Made by a program: the position numbers and the translations under genes | The notes under the pieces: generated by a model | The model's database searches: none | The model's input: the letters and a program-made list of their open reading frames with translations, nothing else | Told to the model about the DNA's origin: nothing | Shown: one piece after another, positions 48,518 through 58,146 of the stretch | How positions within the stretch are numbered: position 1 is the stretch's first letter | Layout of the letters: each line of letters starts with the position of its first letter | From: Clostridioides difficile | Lineage (GTDB): Bacteria > Bacillota > Clostridia > Peptostreptococcales > Peptostreptococcaceae | Length of the DNA: 64,000 nucleotides | Direction of reading: 5' to 3' | Assembly (NCBI GenBank): GCA_012955965.1 | Contig: JABBZI010000003.1 | Coordinates: forward strand, 1 to 64,000

Positions 48518-49489
48518 GTGATAAGAGATTTAAATACTAAAAAGGTAATGAAAAATGCTTATAGAATTACAAAAACAAAATATAAAACTTCTTTAAGAGT
48601 TAGAGTACCAGGTGGTCTTATTGACCCTGAAAGTTTAACTATAGTTTCTAAAATTGCAAGTGAATATGGTAATGGTCAGATACACATAACTACGAGACAG
48701 GGATTTGAAATATTAGGTATAGATATGGAAGACATGGAAGCGATAAATAAAATTATACAACCTGTAATTGAAAAAATGAATATAAATCAAAATGAGAAAA
48801 ATGCAGGGTATCCAGCAGCAGGCACAAGAAATATAGCAGCATGTATAGGAAATAAGGTCTGTCCAAAAGCACAGTATAATACAACTGAATTTGCTAAAAG
48901 AATAGAAAAAGCAATATTTCCAAATGATTTACATTTTAAAGTAGCTTTAACTGGATGTCCAAATGATTGTATAAAAGCTAGAATGAATGATTTTGGAATT
49001 ATTGGTATGGCTTTACCAGTATATGAAAAAGATAGATGTGTAAATTGTGGAGCTTGTGTAAAAAAATGTTCTAAAATATCTGTTGGAGCATTAAAAACAG
49101 AAAATAATAAAGTTGTAAGAGATGGAGATAAATGTATAGGATGTGGAGAATGTGTGCTTAATTGTCCAACAAATGCATGGACTAGAGATGAAAAAAAATG
49201 CTATCGATTAGCCATAATGGGTAGAACAGGAAAGAGAAATCCTAGACTAGCAGAAGATTTTCTTTTGTGGGCAGATGAAGATAGCATAATAAAGATAATA
49301 CTTAATACTTATAAATATGTAGAAAAGTATATAGACAAAGATGCACCAGGAGGAAAAGAGCATATAGGATATATAATTGATAGAACCGGATTTATGGAGT
49401 TTAAAAAATGGGCACTTGAAGGTGTTCAACTTCCAGAAATAACTAAAATATATGAAAATATATACTGGAGTGGAGTTAAATATCTATAA
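48518..49489 (+). CDS. asrC: Anaerobic sulfite reductase subunit C (siroheme)
   Basis: Catalytic subunit that reduces sulfite to sulfide. The 323-residue protein has the nitrite/sulfite reductase repeat at the N-terminus (GQIHITTRQGFEI), the siroheme/[4Fe-4S] cysteines in ACIGNKVCPKA and TGCPNDCIKA, and a bacterial ferredoxin insert with CVNCGACVKKCSK and CIGCGECVLNCP. It starts with GTG at 48518 behind GGGGG. The following gene is an FNT channel that would carry away the product HS-. Confidence 0.95.
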   Translation: MIRDLNTKKVMKNAYRITKTKYKTSLRVRVPGGLIDPESLTIVSKIASEYGNGQIHITTRQGFEILGIDMEDMEAINKIIQPVIEKMNINQNEKNAGYPAAGTRNIAACIGNKVCPKAQYNTTEFAKRIEKAIFPNDLHFKVALTGCPNDCIKARMNDFGIIGMALPVYEKDRCVNCGACVKKCSKISVGALKTENNKVVRDGDKCIGCGECVLNCPTNAWTRDEKKCYRLAIMGRTGKRNPRLAEDFLLWADEDSIIKIILNTYKYVEKYIDKDAPGGKEHIGYIIDRTGFMEFKKWALEGVQLPEITKIYENIYWSGVKYL

Positions 49490-49542
49490 GTAAAGTATAT
49501 ATTTGAGTAAATTAAAAAATTCGATAGAAGGAAGAGGGAAGT

Positions 49543-50319
49543 ATGCATAAGGAGACTTTAGATAAATTAACTAATGCAGCTATAAATAAAATAAATTTAT
49601 TAAATACGAGTAAAGTAAAATATTTAGTATCTTCTGCGTTTGCAGGCCTTTATGTAGGGATAGGTATACTTTTAATATTTACTATTGGGGGACTTTTAAC
49701 TGATGCAGGTTCACCTATGACTAAGATAGTAATGGGATTATCATTTGCAATAGCACTTAGCTTGGTCGTAATGACAGGAACAGAACTATTTACTGGTAAT
49801 AATATGGTTATGTCCGTTGGCATGTTAAACAAAGGTGTAAGTACAAAAGATACTTTGAAGATATGGATATACAGTTGGGTGGGAAATTTAATTGGAGCTT
49901 TGATTTTAGGTCTTATATTTGTAGGAACTGGTTTAGTAGACAAAGGGCCTGTGGCTGAATTTTTTGCAAATACAGCAGCAAGTAAAGCTTCGATGCCATT
50001 TATGTCTCTTTTCTTTAGAGGGATTTTATGTAATATTCTAGTATGTGTATCAGTGTTATGTTCATTTAGAACTAATAGTGATAGTGCGAAAATAATTATG
50101 ATATTCTTATGTTTATTTGCTTTTATAACATCAGGTTTTGAACATAGTGTAGCAAATATGACAGTTTATAGTGTTTCATTATTTTCATCAGCAATAAACA
50201 TAGTTAGTATTGGAGGAGCTATTTATAATTTAGTTGCTGTGACACTTGGAAATATTGTTGGAGGAGCTTTCTTTATGGGGCTGGGTACTTATATATTAGG
50301 GAAAGAAAAACTTAAATAA
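49543..50319 (+). CDS. FNT-family channel, probable hydrosulfide ion channel (HSC/FNT3)
   Basis: A 258-residue six-helix channel of the formate/nitrite transporter family that forms pentamers. The conserved central histidine is in FEHSVANMTVYSV and the second half-helix shows TELFTGNNMVM. The C. difficile member linked to asrABC has been shown in the literature to be a hydrosulfide channel, so export of HS- from sulfite reduction is the likely job. It lies 53 bases after asrC on the same strand and ends at a terminator. Confidence 0.9.
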   Translation: MHKETLDKLTNAAINKINLLNTSKVKYLVSSAFAGLYVGIGILLIFTIGGLLTDAGSPMTKIVMGLSFAIALSLVVMTGTELFTGNNMVMSVGMLNKGVSTKDTLKIWIYSWVGNLIGALILGLIFVGTGLVDKGPVAEFFANTAASKASMPFMSLFFRGILCNILVCVSVLCSFRTNSDSAKIIMIFLCLFAFITSGFEHSVANMTVYSVSLFSSAINIVSIGGAIYNLVAVTLGNIVGGAFFMGLGTYILGKEKLK

Positions 50320-50336
50320 ATTTATTGTATAAACAA

Positions 50337-50390
50337 AATAACTCTCTTAATAAATATAATTTTAGTATTATTAAGGGAGTTATTTTTATT
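50337..50390 (+). terminator. Intrinsic terminator after the asr operon
   Basis: AAATAACTCTCTTAATAA pairs with TTATTAAGGGAGTTATTT (G-U inside), followed by T residues. Confidence 0.85.
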
Positions 50391-50592
50391 TTTTTAAAAA
50401 ATATTTGAAAGAAAAAATATATGGGAGCATGTGAATTTATATAGCATATATACATAATAAAGTATGTAATAATATGAATTATATGTATTGTTTGAATTGT
50501 AAAAGTTAGAATCCTCCCGTAAAAAAGACGATTTTGAATAAGGCAACAAATGTGATAAAATAGGTCTTGTTGAAATTTTTAGGGGGGATATA

Positions 50593-52611
50593 ATGACAAA
50601 AAAACTGGTAATATCAAAAACAAAAATGTTTATTTTTATAATAGCATTTATTTCTATATTTCTATATTTATTTGGAAGTAAGAATACACTAATAGGTGTA
50701 GGTATAGTAACCGCTATGTTGACACTATTAGAAAGAGATTTAACTATTTCTCCAATTAAAAATTTACTGAAATATTTAGCAATAAATATAATTTTAGGAG
50801 TATTATCATTTTTCGCAGTACAAAATATGTATTTAGGAATTTTATTAAATTTTATAGCATTATTTATAATAGGATATATATTTAGTTATGACCTAAAAAG
50901 AGCAGTATATGTACCTTTTGGTCTAATGTATATATTTATGGTAAGTATACCTGTAGGAATAAATGAATTTCCTATGAGATTATCGGCTTTAGCTATTGGT
51001 GCAGTTACAATAATGATTGCCCAGTTTGTTATGAACAGAAATAGGATGAAAAATGTGGGTGATAAAGAACTAATATCTATATGTGATGAATTGTTAGAAA
51101 AAATTGGTCTTTTAAAAAATATTATTAATGATGATAATTCTATAAATAAACCTAATATTAGAAAAATAGATAGTTGTAATTATAGAATAAACTCTATATC
51201 CAAAAGCCTTAAAATGGTTATTTTTGATAATAGAAAAGATGACTTTTATATCAGTATTAAAGGAATAGACATAATAAATATTTTATTTTCATTAGAAAGA
51301 ATAAATTTAATACTGGACAGATATAAAAAAAACAGTAAAGAGTTTGAGGATGAAGATATAAAAAATATTGTAGAGGAAAGTAGCATTAATAGTAAAGCTG
51401 ATGTATTAGCTGTAGGGTTTAAAGAAGTAAACTATATCAAGATGTGCTTAGAAAATAAAGATAAGATAACTGATAAAGAGATATTAGGATTTAGAGATTA
51501 TGTTATTGCTCAAGATACTAAAAATATAAATTTAAAAGAAATTTATAGTGTGTTAGAAAATTTATATGAATTTTTAGTAGATTATAAAAAGGTGAAAACA
51601 AGAGATGAAAAAAAGGCTGAAAGAAAATCAAAGATACCTAAAGAATTTAAACGACTATCGATATATAAGAAAAACTTTAATTTAAATTCTATAAGATTTT
51701 CTTATGCAGTAAAGATTGCTTTAGCTACAGCTATAGCTGGATTTATTATGGATTATTTCCACTTGAGAGATGGAAGATGGATAATGTTAACTGTATTCTC
51801 ATTAACACAACCATATGCAGAAAATTGTATTCAAAGGTCTAGAAAAAGAATAGAAGGTACACTTGTGGGAGCTATAATATTTATTGTGTCATTTTCAATA
51901 ATAAAAGATAGTACTTTAAGGTCATTAATAGTTCTCTTAGCAGGATATATAAACTCTTATGTAGTTGATTACAGAAAATTAATGATGTGTGTAACTGTCT
52001 CAGCTCTTGGTTCAGCAGTAGTTATGGGAGACCCAAATGTTTTAACTATAAGCAGAATTTCATATGTGGCGTTAGGAGCCATTATTGCATTAATAGTAAA
52101 TAAGTTTATATTACCATATGATGCTAAAACAGGTTATCAACATGTTATAGATATGTATAAAGGCATAGTTAAAAATATAATTGATGAAGTCAATAATTCT
52201 ATAGAAAATGTGACTGATGCTTACTATATAAAAAATTTATTATTGGTACCATCACTTATTGAAGATAGACTTATGTTGATAAATGCTATATATAAAGATA
52301 AACATCAAGAAGATTTTTTGGAAAATCAGAAATTACTAATAAGTAATATGTATAATTTATATATAAATATTAACAAAAATAAAATTAAAGATGAAGATAT
52401 AGAAAAAATATTGAGAGATACTAATTATATTTCAAATTACAATGCAGACAAATACGATGAAGGTAGAATGATAATTTTAGAAAGTATCAAAAATTCCAAG
52501 AATATAGGTGACAAGATAATTTGTCTAAATTTGTTACAGACTTTAAATGGTGTCAAAGAAATGTATAGAATAAGTGATATCACTAGAGTTTCAATAGAAG
52601 AGGTAGCATAG
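50593..52611 (+). CDS. FUSC-family membrane protein (aromatic-acid-exporter-like)
   Basis: A 672-residue protein with two sets of membrane helices (~10-150 and ~385-510) around a long cytoplasmic helical region, the layout of FUSC/YccS-type exporters. The second set starts at SYAVKIALATAIAGFIMDY, includes RWIMLTVFSLTQPYAENCIQRSRKR and ends in DPNVLTISRISYVALGAIIALIVNKF. A Gly-Thr-rich stretch, EGTLVGAIIFIV, is shared with the family. GGGGGG precedes the ATG at 50593. Monocistronic between terminators; substrate unknown. Confidence 0.8.
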   Translation: MTKKLVISKTKMFIFIIAFISIFLYLFGSKNTLIGVGIVTAMLTLLERDLTISPIKNLLKYLAINIILGVLSFFAVQNMYLGILLNFIALFIIGYIFSYDLKRAVYVPFGLMYIFMVSIPVGINEFPMRLSALAIGAVTIMIAQFVMNRNRMKNVGDKELISICDELLEKIGLLKNIINDDNSINKPNIRKIDSCNYRINSISKSLKMVIFDNRKDDFYISIKGIDIINILFSLERINLILDRYKKNSKEFEDEDIKNIVEESSINSKADVLAVGFKEVNYIKMCLENKDKITDKEILGFRDYVIAQDTKNINLKEIYSVLENLYEFLVDYKKVKTRDEKKAERKSKIPKEFKRLSIYKKNFNLNSIRFSYAVKIALATAIAGFIMDYFHLRDGRWIMLTVFSLTQPYAENCIQRSRKRIEGTLVGAIIFIVSFSIIKDSTLRSLIVLLAGYINSYVVDYRKLMMCVTVSALGSAVVMGDPNVLTISRISYVALGAIIALIVNKFILPYDAKTGYQHVIDMYKGIVKNIIDEVNNSIENVTDAYYIKNLLLVPSLIEDRLMLINAIYKDKHQEDFLENQKLLISNMYNLYININKNKIKDEDIEKILRDTNYISNYNADKYDEGRMIILESIKNSKNIGDKIICLNLLQTLNGVKEMYRISDITRVSIEEVA

Positions 52612-52634
52612 ATATTTGATTTAATTAGACCAAA

Positions 52635-52675
52635 GAATAGTCATATATTTGTAATAAATTATATGACTATTTCTT
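52635..52675 (+). terminator. Intrinsic terminator after the FUSC gene
   Basis: GAATAGTCATATA and TATATGACTATTTC form an 11-13 bp stem followed by T-rich sequence. Confidence 0.75.
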
Positions 52676-52833
52676 TTATAGAGGATTAAAAAAAGGGTCT
52701 ATAGAAAACGAAAAACATATATTTATGAATTTTGTATGAAAATAGTTAAAATATTGATTTTTTTCATTGGTTGAAAAAACAATTTACTTAGGATAAACTA
52801 TAATAGTATTCAAATATTATGGGGGTTAGATTT

Positions 52834-53697
52834 ATGAGTAAAGATGTAAAGGTAAAGCGTGATAAGAAATATGATACATTTAGTATAACTATGGAACTTG
52901 AGAGACCTTTACTTTATGATGAGGTTGAAAACAAAGATGATAAAAATAATAAGAAGAATAAAAAATTTAATATAAAGAATAAAATATTTAAGGGAATAGG
53001 TATACTATTTGTACTGATTTTACTTGGTTTTTTCATATGGATAAATAAAACATATGAACCTCAAAAACTAGCAAAAGAAGCTTTGGTTAGTAATAGCAAA
53101 GTAGAGGTAACTGTAAATGGAAACATTTCATTTACACCAAAAGGAAGAAAAGTTTCTAAGGGTTTTATTTTATATCCAGGAGCTAAGGTAGAAATAGAAT
53201 CCTATGCGCCACTTGCTAGAAAAATAGCAGAAAGTGGATATGAGGTAGTAATTGTAAAGATGCCACTTAACATAGCATTACTTGGAACCAACAAAGCTCA
53301 GAAAGTTATGGATTCTTACAACAATATAGAGCATTGGGTAATAGGAGGCCATTCGTTAGGAGGAGTTGCAGCAGCAAATTTTGCACGTGATAATAAATTA
53401 ATCGATGGAGTTGTATTTTTATCTTCTTATCCAATGGGTGATGAGCTGAAACAGCTAGGCAAAAAAGTTATATCTATATGGGGAAGTAAAGATGGTGTAG
53501 TCAATTTTAAAAGTCTTGTAGAATCAAAACAAAAACTTCCTGATGATACAACTTATGTTGAAATTGAAGGTGGAAATCATGCACAATTTGGAGATTATGG
53601 AAAACAAAAAGGAGATAACGATGCTATTATAAGTCAAGAAAAGCAACTTAATATTACTGCTAATAGTATTATTAAATTTTTAAAGAATATATCTTAA
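52834..53697 (+). CDS. Membrane-anchored alpha/beta hydrolase
   Basis: A 287-residue protein with a basic/acidic cytoplasmic tail (~1-55), one helix (~56-75, IGILFVLILLGFFIWIN) and an external hydrolase domain. The nucleophile elbow is GGHSLGGVAA, with the acid in WGSKDGV and the His in GGNHAQFGDYG. It matches the Abhydrolase_5 type, with substrates unknown. The start is the ATG at 52834 behind GGGGG. An ORF opening at 52819 overlaps that site. A lipase or esterase role outside the cell is likely. Confidence 0.82.
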   Translation: MSKDVKVKRDKKYDTFSITMELERPLLYDEVENKDDKNNKKNKKFNIKNKIFKGIGILFVLILLGFFIWINKTYEPQKLAKEALVSNSKVEVTVNGNISFTPKGRKVSKGFILYPGAKVEIESYAPLARKIAESGYEVVIVKMPLNIALLGTNKAQKVMDSYNNIEHWVIGGHSLGGVAAANFARDNKLIDGVVFLSSYPMGDELKQLGKKVISIWGSKDGVVNFKSLVESKQKLPDDTTYVEIEGGNHAQFGDYGKQKGDNDAIISQEKQLNITANSIIKFLKNIS

Positions 53698-53793
53698 ATT
53701 AAAATTTAAAGTCTATAATTATATAAAGTATTATTTTAATTAAATATTAATAATATAATAGAATGAAGATTCGATTACAAGGGGGATTTTAAT

Positions 53794-54663
53794 ATGGAAT
53801 ATGATATGCCACTGTATAGACCACCAAGTGAGGCTTATAGTCTTATAATACAAGTCACACTAGGATGTTCTCACAACAAATGTACATTTTGTAGTATGTA
53901 CAAATCAAAAAAATTTAAAATAAAGCCATTAGAAGTAATAAAAAATGAAGTTGATATATTTAGAAGACATTATAGACATGTAGAAAGAATATTTTTAGCA
54001 GATGGAGATGCATTGATAATACCAATGGAAAAATTAAGAGATATTATATTATATATAAAAGAAGTTTTTCCAGAATGTGAAAGAATTACTTTATATGGTT
54101 CTCCTAAGTCTATAGAGAAAAAATCTGATGATGAACTTAAAGAGTTAAGAGGTCTTGGAGTTAAGATGATTTATTTAGGGCTTGAAAGTGGAAATGATGA
54201 TGTATTAGAAGATATTAAAAAAGGATTCAATAGTGAACAATTGATAAAAGTTGGTAGAAAAGTTAAAAAAAGTGGTATCAAATTATCATCTACAGTAATA
54301 GCAGGTATTGGAGGAACTAAAAAAACACATCAGCATGCAGTAGATACTGGAAAAATGTTAGGAGCAATTTCTCCAGACTACGTTGGTGTACTTAGTTTAA
54401 TGGTAGAACCTAATACTGAACTTTATGATTCACTTCAGGCAGGGGAGTTTACAATCTTAGAAGATAAAGCTGTATTACAAGAAATTAAAGAGATGATAAA
54501 AAATATAGATGCCAGTGAAAAAATTGTATTTAGAAGTAATCATGCATCAAATTATGTTAACTTAAAGGGTATATTACCTGATGATAAGCAACGTTTAATT
54601 GATGAGATTGACTACTCTCTAAGTAACCAAAATCTAAAAAGAGAAGAATATAGAAGATTGTAG
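53794..54663 (+). CDS. Radical SAM protein with CX4CX2C cluster motif
   Basis: A 289-residue radical SAM enzyme. The cluster cysteines are in LGCSHNKCTFCSMYK, spaced CX4CX2C rather than the common CX3CX2C. A Gly-rich SAM loop, LADGDALIIP, and the strand FxGSPKS region follow, then LGLESGNDDVLEDIKKG and IAGIGGTKKTHQHA, as in COG1032-type proteins. No B12, TRAM or SPASM domain. GGGGG precedes the ATG. Reaction unknown. It is followed by a strong terminator. Confidence 0.83.
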   Translation: MEYDMPLYRPPSEAYSLIIQVTLGCSHNKCTFCSMYKSKKFKIKPLEVIKNEVDIFRRHYRHVERIFLADGDALIIPMEKLRDIILYIKEVFPECERITLYGSPKSIEKKSDDELKELRGLGVKMIYLGLESGNDDVLEDIKKGFNSEQLIKVGRKVKKSGIKLSSTVIAGIGGTKKTHQHAVDTGKMLGAISPDYVGVLSLMVEPNTELYDSLQAGEFTILEDKAVLQEIKEMIKNIDASEKIVFRSNHASNYVNLKGILPDDKQRLIDEIDYSLSNQNLKREEYRRL

Positions 54664-54720
54664 TTTTTACTTAGCAATACATATTGATTGATAAGTAAAA
54701 TGCTAAATTTATTTAGAATA

Positions 54721-54776
54721 AAAAAATCATGCTACATTAATAGCAAATGACTATTAATGTAGCATGATTTTTTTGT
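54721..54776 (+). terminator. Long perfect terminator hairpin
   Basis: A 22-bp perfect stem built on AATCATGCTACATTAATAG with a 7-base loop and a seven-T run. Confidence 0.92.
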
Positions 54777-54920
54777 GAAAAGATAGAATTACAATTCATA
54801 GAAGAAATCTATTAATAATGACTAAAATATGCACTAGTTTAATAGATTGCCTCGCATTATAATAAATACATAAATTTAATTTATAAAAATTACAAATATA
54901 AAATGTATGGAGGAATAGGA

Positions 54921-56921
54921 ATGAAAAAATATCAAAATATCTTTGAGTCATTAACTGTAAAAAGGATGAATGTAAAAAATAGAATAGTTATGCCACCAAT
55001 GGGAACAAACTTTGGTGGTGAAAGTGGAGAATTTAAAGATGAACATATAAAATATTATGAACAACGAGCGAAAGGAGGAACAGGGCTTATAATAGTAGAA
55101 AATGCTTGTGTAGATTTTCCTTTAGGTTCTAATGGAACAACACAGATAAGAATAGACCATGATAGATATATACCTGCTTTATATAAATTAACAGAGACCT
55201 TACATAAGTACGATACATGTGTAGCAATACAAATTAATCATTCAGGAGCTTCTGCTATGCCAGATAGGATAGATGGTTTAGTTCCAGTATCTTCTTCAAA
55301 TATACCTTCAAAAAAAGGGGGAACAATTCCTAGAGAACTAGATGTAGAAGAAATTTTAAATATTGCAAAAAAATATGGAGAAGCAGCTAAGAGAGCTCAA
55401 ATAGCAGGATTTGATGCAGTTGAGATACATGCAGGTCATTCATACTTAATAAGTCAATTTTTATCTCCAATTTATAATAAGCGCACTGATGACTTTGGTG
55501 GGAACATTGAAAATAGGAGTAGATTTGCAAAACTAGTAATTGATAGAGTCAGAGAAGAGGTAGGTCCATTATTTCCAATATCTCTAAGGATAAGTGCTGA
55601 TGAATTTATGGAAGAAGGAAATACTTTGGATGATACTCTAAAACTTCTAGAATATTTAGATGAAGAAGTGGATATGTACAATGTATCAGTAGCATTAAAT
55701 GACTCTATACAGTTTCAAATAGATAAGATGACGCTAGAAGATGGATGGCGTTCATACATATCTAAAGTAGTTAAAGAAAAGTTTGGTAGACCAACCATAG
55801 TAACAGGAAATATAAGAAATCCAGAAATAGCATCAAAAATACTTGAAAATGCTGAAGCAGATTTTATAGGTATTGGTAGAGGTCTCATAGCTGATTCTAA
55901 TTGGGTTGAAAAAGTACAAAATGGTAAAGAGGATTCAATAAGAAAATGTATTTCATGCAATATAGGATGTGCAGGAAATAGGATTGGCTCAAATAGACCT
56001 ATTAGATGTACAGTAAATCCAGATTTGATAAATGGAGAAGAATATAAGCAAAGGAAGGTAAGCAAAAAAACAAATGTAGTTGTTATAGGAGGCGGAACTG
56101 CTGGTCTCGAAGCGGCAGCCACAGCAGCCGAAGTAGGATGCAATGTATTTCTAGTAGAAGAAAAAGAAGAGATAGGTGGGCTTGCTAAAGAAATATCTAC
56201 TTTTCCAGATAAAAAGAGAATATATGATTTTCCAAAGTACTTGATACAAAGAGTTAATAAATTAAAAAATTTAATTATATTTAGAAATACAAAAGTTGAT
56301 ATTAGATTTTTGGAAAATTTAAAACCAGACATAATAGTAAATGCTACGGGCTCAAGAGCATTGATTCCTCCAATAACTGGCTTATTAGATAAAATAGACA
56401 GAGAAGGAGAAAATGTAAGTTCAATATTCAAACTATTTGATGATATAGAATCTTTTAAAACGAAAGATTTGAAAGATAAGAAAGTAGTCGTTGTTGGAGG
56501 AGGTGCTGTTGGGTTAGATGTTGTAGAATTCTTTTCAGAAAATAAGGCCAAAACTTGTATAGTTGAGATGTTGCCAGTAGTAGGAAGAGATTTGGACCCT
56601 ATAACGAAGGTGACAATGAATAAAATGTTAAAAGATTATAACGTTGATGTATATACAAATACACGATTATTAGAAGTTGGGAAAGATACTTTCAAAGTAA
56701 AGAAAGATGAAGAAGAATTTTTACTAGATTTTGATTATGGATTTATATGCTTGGGGATGAGTCCTAATAAACCAATTTTAAATGATTTAAAGGAATATTT
56801 TGAACCAAGAAATGTGGAAATTCTAAACATAGGAGATAGTAAAATTGCTAGAAGAATAATAGATGGAGTTAGAGAAGGAAGAAATATAATAACAATCTTG
56901 GAAAAATTAAATCTTTTATAG
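54921..56921 (+). CDS. NADH:flavin oxidoreductase/2,4-dienoyl-CoA reductase-like (old yellow enzyme, FMN/4Fe-4S/FAD)
   Basis: A 666-residue multi-cofactor reductase. The OYE TIM barrel (~1-330) has VMPPMGTNFGG and the active-site-region HAGHSYLISQFLSP. The cluster motif CISCNIGCAG and a later Cys (RCTVNP) bind [4Fe-4S]. FAD (VVIGGGTAGLEAAA, ~395) and NAD(P)H (VVVGGGAVGLDVVE, ~525) Rossmann motifs follow. This is the BaiH/FadH-like architecture; substrates are usually alpha,beta-unsaturated compounds. The start at 54921 follows GGAGG; the frame opening at 54903 is inside the leader. Confidence 0.88.
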   Translation: MKKYQNIFESLTVKRMNVKNRIVMPPMGTNFGGESGEFKDEHIKYYEQRAKGGTGLIIVENACVDFPLGSNGTTQIRIDHDRYIPALYKLTETLHKYDTCVAIQINHSGASAMPDRIDGLVPVSSSNIPSKKGGTIPRELDVEEILNIAKKYGEAAKRAQIAGFDAVEIHAGHSYLISQFLSPIYNKRTDDFGGNIENRSRFAKLVIDRVREEVGPLFPISLRISADEFMEEGNTLDDTLKLLEYLDEEVDMYNVSVALNDSIQFQIDKMTLEDGWRSYISKVVKEKFGRPTIVTGNIRNPEIASKILENAEADFIGIGRGLIADSNWVEKVQNGKEDSIRKCISCNIGCAGNRIGSNRPIRCTVNPDLINGEEYKQRKVSKKTNVVVIGGGTAGLEAAATAAEVGCNVFLVEEKEEIGGLAKEISTFPDKKRIYDFPKYLIQRVNKLKNLIIFRNTKVDIRFLENLKPDIIVNATGSRALIPPITGLLDKIDREGENVSSIFKLFDDIESFKTKDLKDKKVVVVGGGAVGLDVVEFFSENKAKTCIVEMLPVVGRDLDPITKVTMNKMLKDYNVDVYTNTRLLEVGKDTFKVKKDEEEFLLDFDYGFICLGMSPNKPILNDLKEYFEPRNVEILNIGDSKIARRIIDGVREGRNIITILEKLNLL

Positions 56922-56926
56922 GTAAT

Positions 56927-56966
56927 AAAAAGTAAAGTAACTTTATACAAAGTTACTTTACTTTTT
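56927..56966. terminator. Intrinsic terminator after the OYE-type reductase
   Basis: A perfect 18-bp stem built on AAAAAGTAAAGTAACTTT with a 4-base loop, with an A-run before and a T-run after. Confidence 0.9.
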
Positions 56967-57084
56967 AATTATGACTTTAATACTATTTTAATTTCACATA
57001 TATTAAAGACAATATAATAGTTCTAAATAATTCTTTATGAAGAGAATCATTAAAATTAAGCTTAATATAAATAGTCAACAAATA

Positions 57085-57717
57085 TTAAACTAATTTATCA
57101 ATATCTCCTGATTGAATATATTGAATGTTTGATTGAATTTTTTTGTATGGCCAATTCCACCATTTAATTTCTAATAACTTTAAAATTGTATTATCACTAA
57201 ATCTTTTTTTTATGACTTTTGCAGGTATGCCTCCAACAATAGAATATGGTGGAACATCATTAGTAACTACAGCTCTTGTTCCAATAATAGCACCATCACC
57301 AATATGTACTCCTGACATAATTATGGAATCATATCCTATCCATACATCATTTCCAATTACAATATCACCTTTATTATCCCATGCATCTGTTATATGGCTG
57401 ATATCTAATCCCCATTCTTCATAAAAGATAGGAAATGTATAAGTGGACTGTGATTTCATTGTATGATTTCCACTAGTCATTAAAAATCTTGAATTACATG
57501 CTATTGAGCAAAACTTACCAATTATTAATTTATCGTTATTTATAGGGTAATGATATAATACATTGTTTTTCTCAAAATCTCTTGGGTCATTATAAAAGTC
57601 ATTATATATTGTATAATCTCCAACTTCTATATTTTCTTTTGTGATTACATTTTTAAGGTACACAGTTTGATAATCATTACTTCTTGGGTATATTTTATTT
57701 GAATTTGGAATAGTCAT
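57085..57717 (-). CDS. Xenobiotic O-acetyltransferase, Vat/CatB type
   Basis: A 210-residue left-handed beta-helix acetyltransferase. Hexapeptide repeats run ~60-170 (LIIGKFCSIACNSRF, IVIGNDVWIGYDSIIMSGVHI), with the catalytic-type His in MTSGNHTM and the closing GGIPAKVIKKRF. Relatives inactivate streptogramin A (Vat) or chloramphenicol (CatB) using acetyl-CoA. Whether this one does so cannot be read from the sequence. It is monocistronic. Confidence 0.87.
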   Translation of the reverse strand: MTIPNSNKIYPRSNDYQTVYLKNVITKENIEVGDYTIYNDFYNDPRDFEKNNVLYHYPINNDKLIIGKFCSIACNSRFLMTSGNHTMKSQSTYTFPIFYEEWGLDISHITDAWDNKGDIVIGNDVWIGYDSIIMSGVHIGDGAIIGTRAVVTNDVPPYSIVGGIPAKVIKKRFSDNTILKLLEIKWWNWPYKKIQSNIQYIQSGDIDKLV

Positions 57718-58146
57718 GTCTAAATCTCTCCTTTATAATATGTTATGCTTTGACTATTCCATTACTACAATACATCTCTTCACAGAATCACTCCTTAAAT
57801 ATCACTTATATTTAGATTTAAATCCATATATTTTATATTTAAAAACAGACTTTTGACTATGTAACATTTTATAACAATTGTATATTTAGTTGATTATATA
57901 TCAAGATAATAAAACTTGCAACCACTTAGTATAGATTAAATAAAAAATAATTTTTGATTTTAATGGTATGAGTATTTACATGAGTATCTGATAGATACTT
58001 AATTTTTAATAGTGATTTGACTATAATATCTTGTGTATGATAGAATTATGATTATATAAATATTAACTTAGTATTTGTATAAACTTATTATCTATGTTAA
58101 GTAAATAGATAGTATTTATATGTACTTATTTTTAGGAGGTTTTATT
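57718..58146. other. 429-bp divergent intergenic region with two small inverted repeats
   Basis: No gene is seen. AGTATCT-GAT-AGATACT lies near 57983-57999, followed by TAATTTTT. TATCTAT (58089-58095) and ATAGATA (58105-58111) form a dyad about 36 bp before the next start. Both could be operators for the flanking acetyltransferase genes. Confidence 0.4.

Noticed and set aside
55715-56551. A 278-codon open frame on the minus strand inside the OYE-type reductase gene
   Set aside because: It is antisense to a well-supported gene, has no ribosome site and its translation is low-complexity Ser/Pro/Phe-rich; a shadow frame of AT-rich coding sequence.
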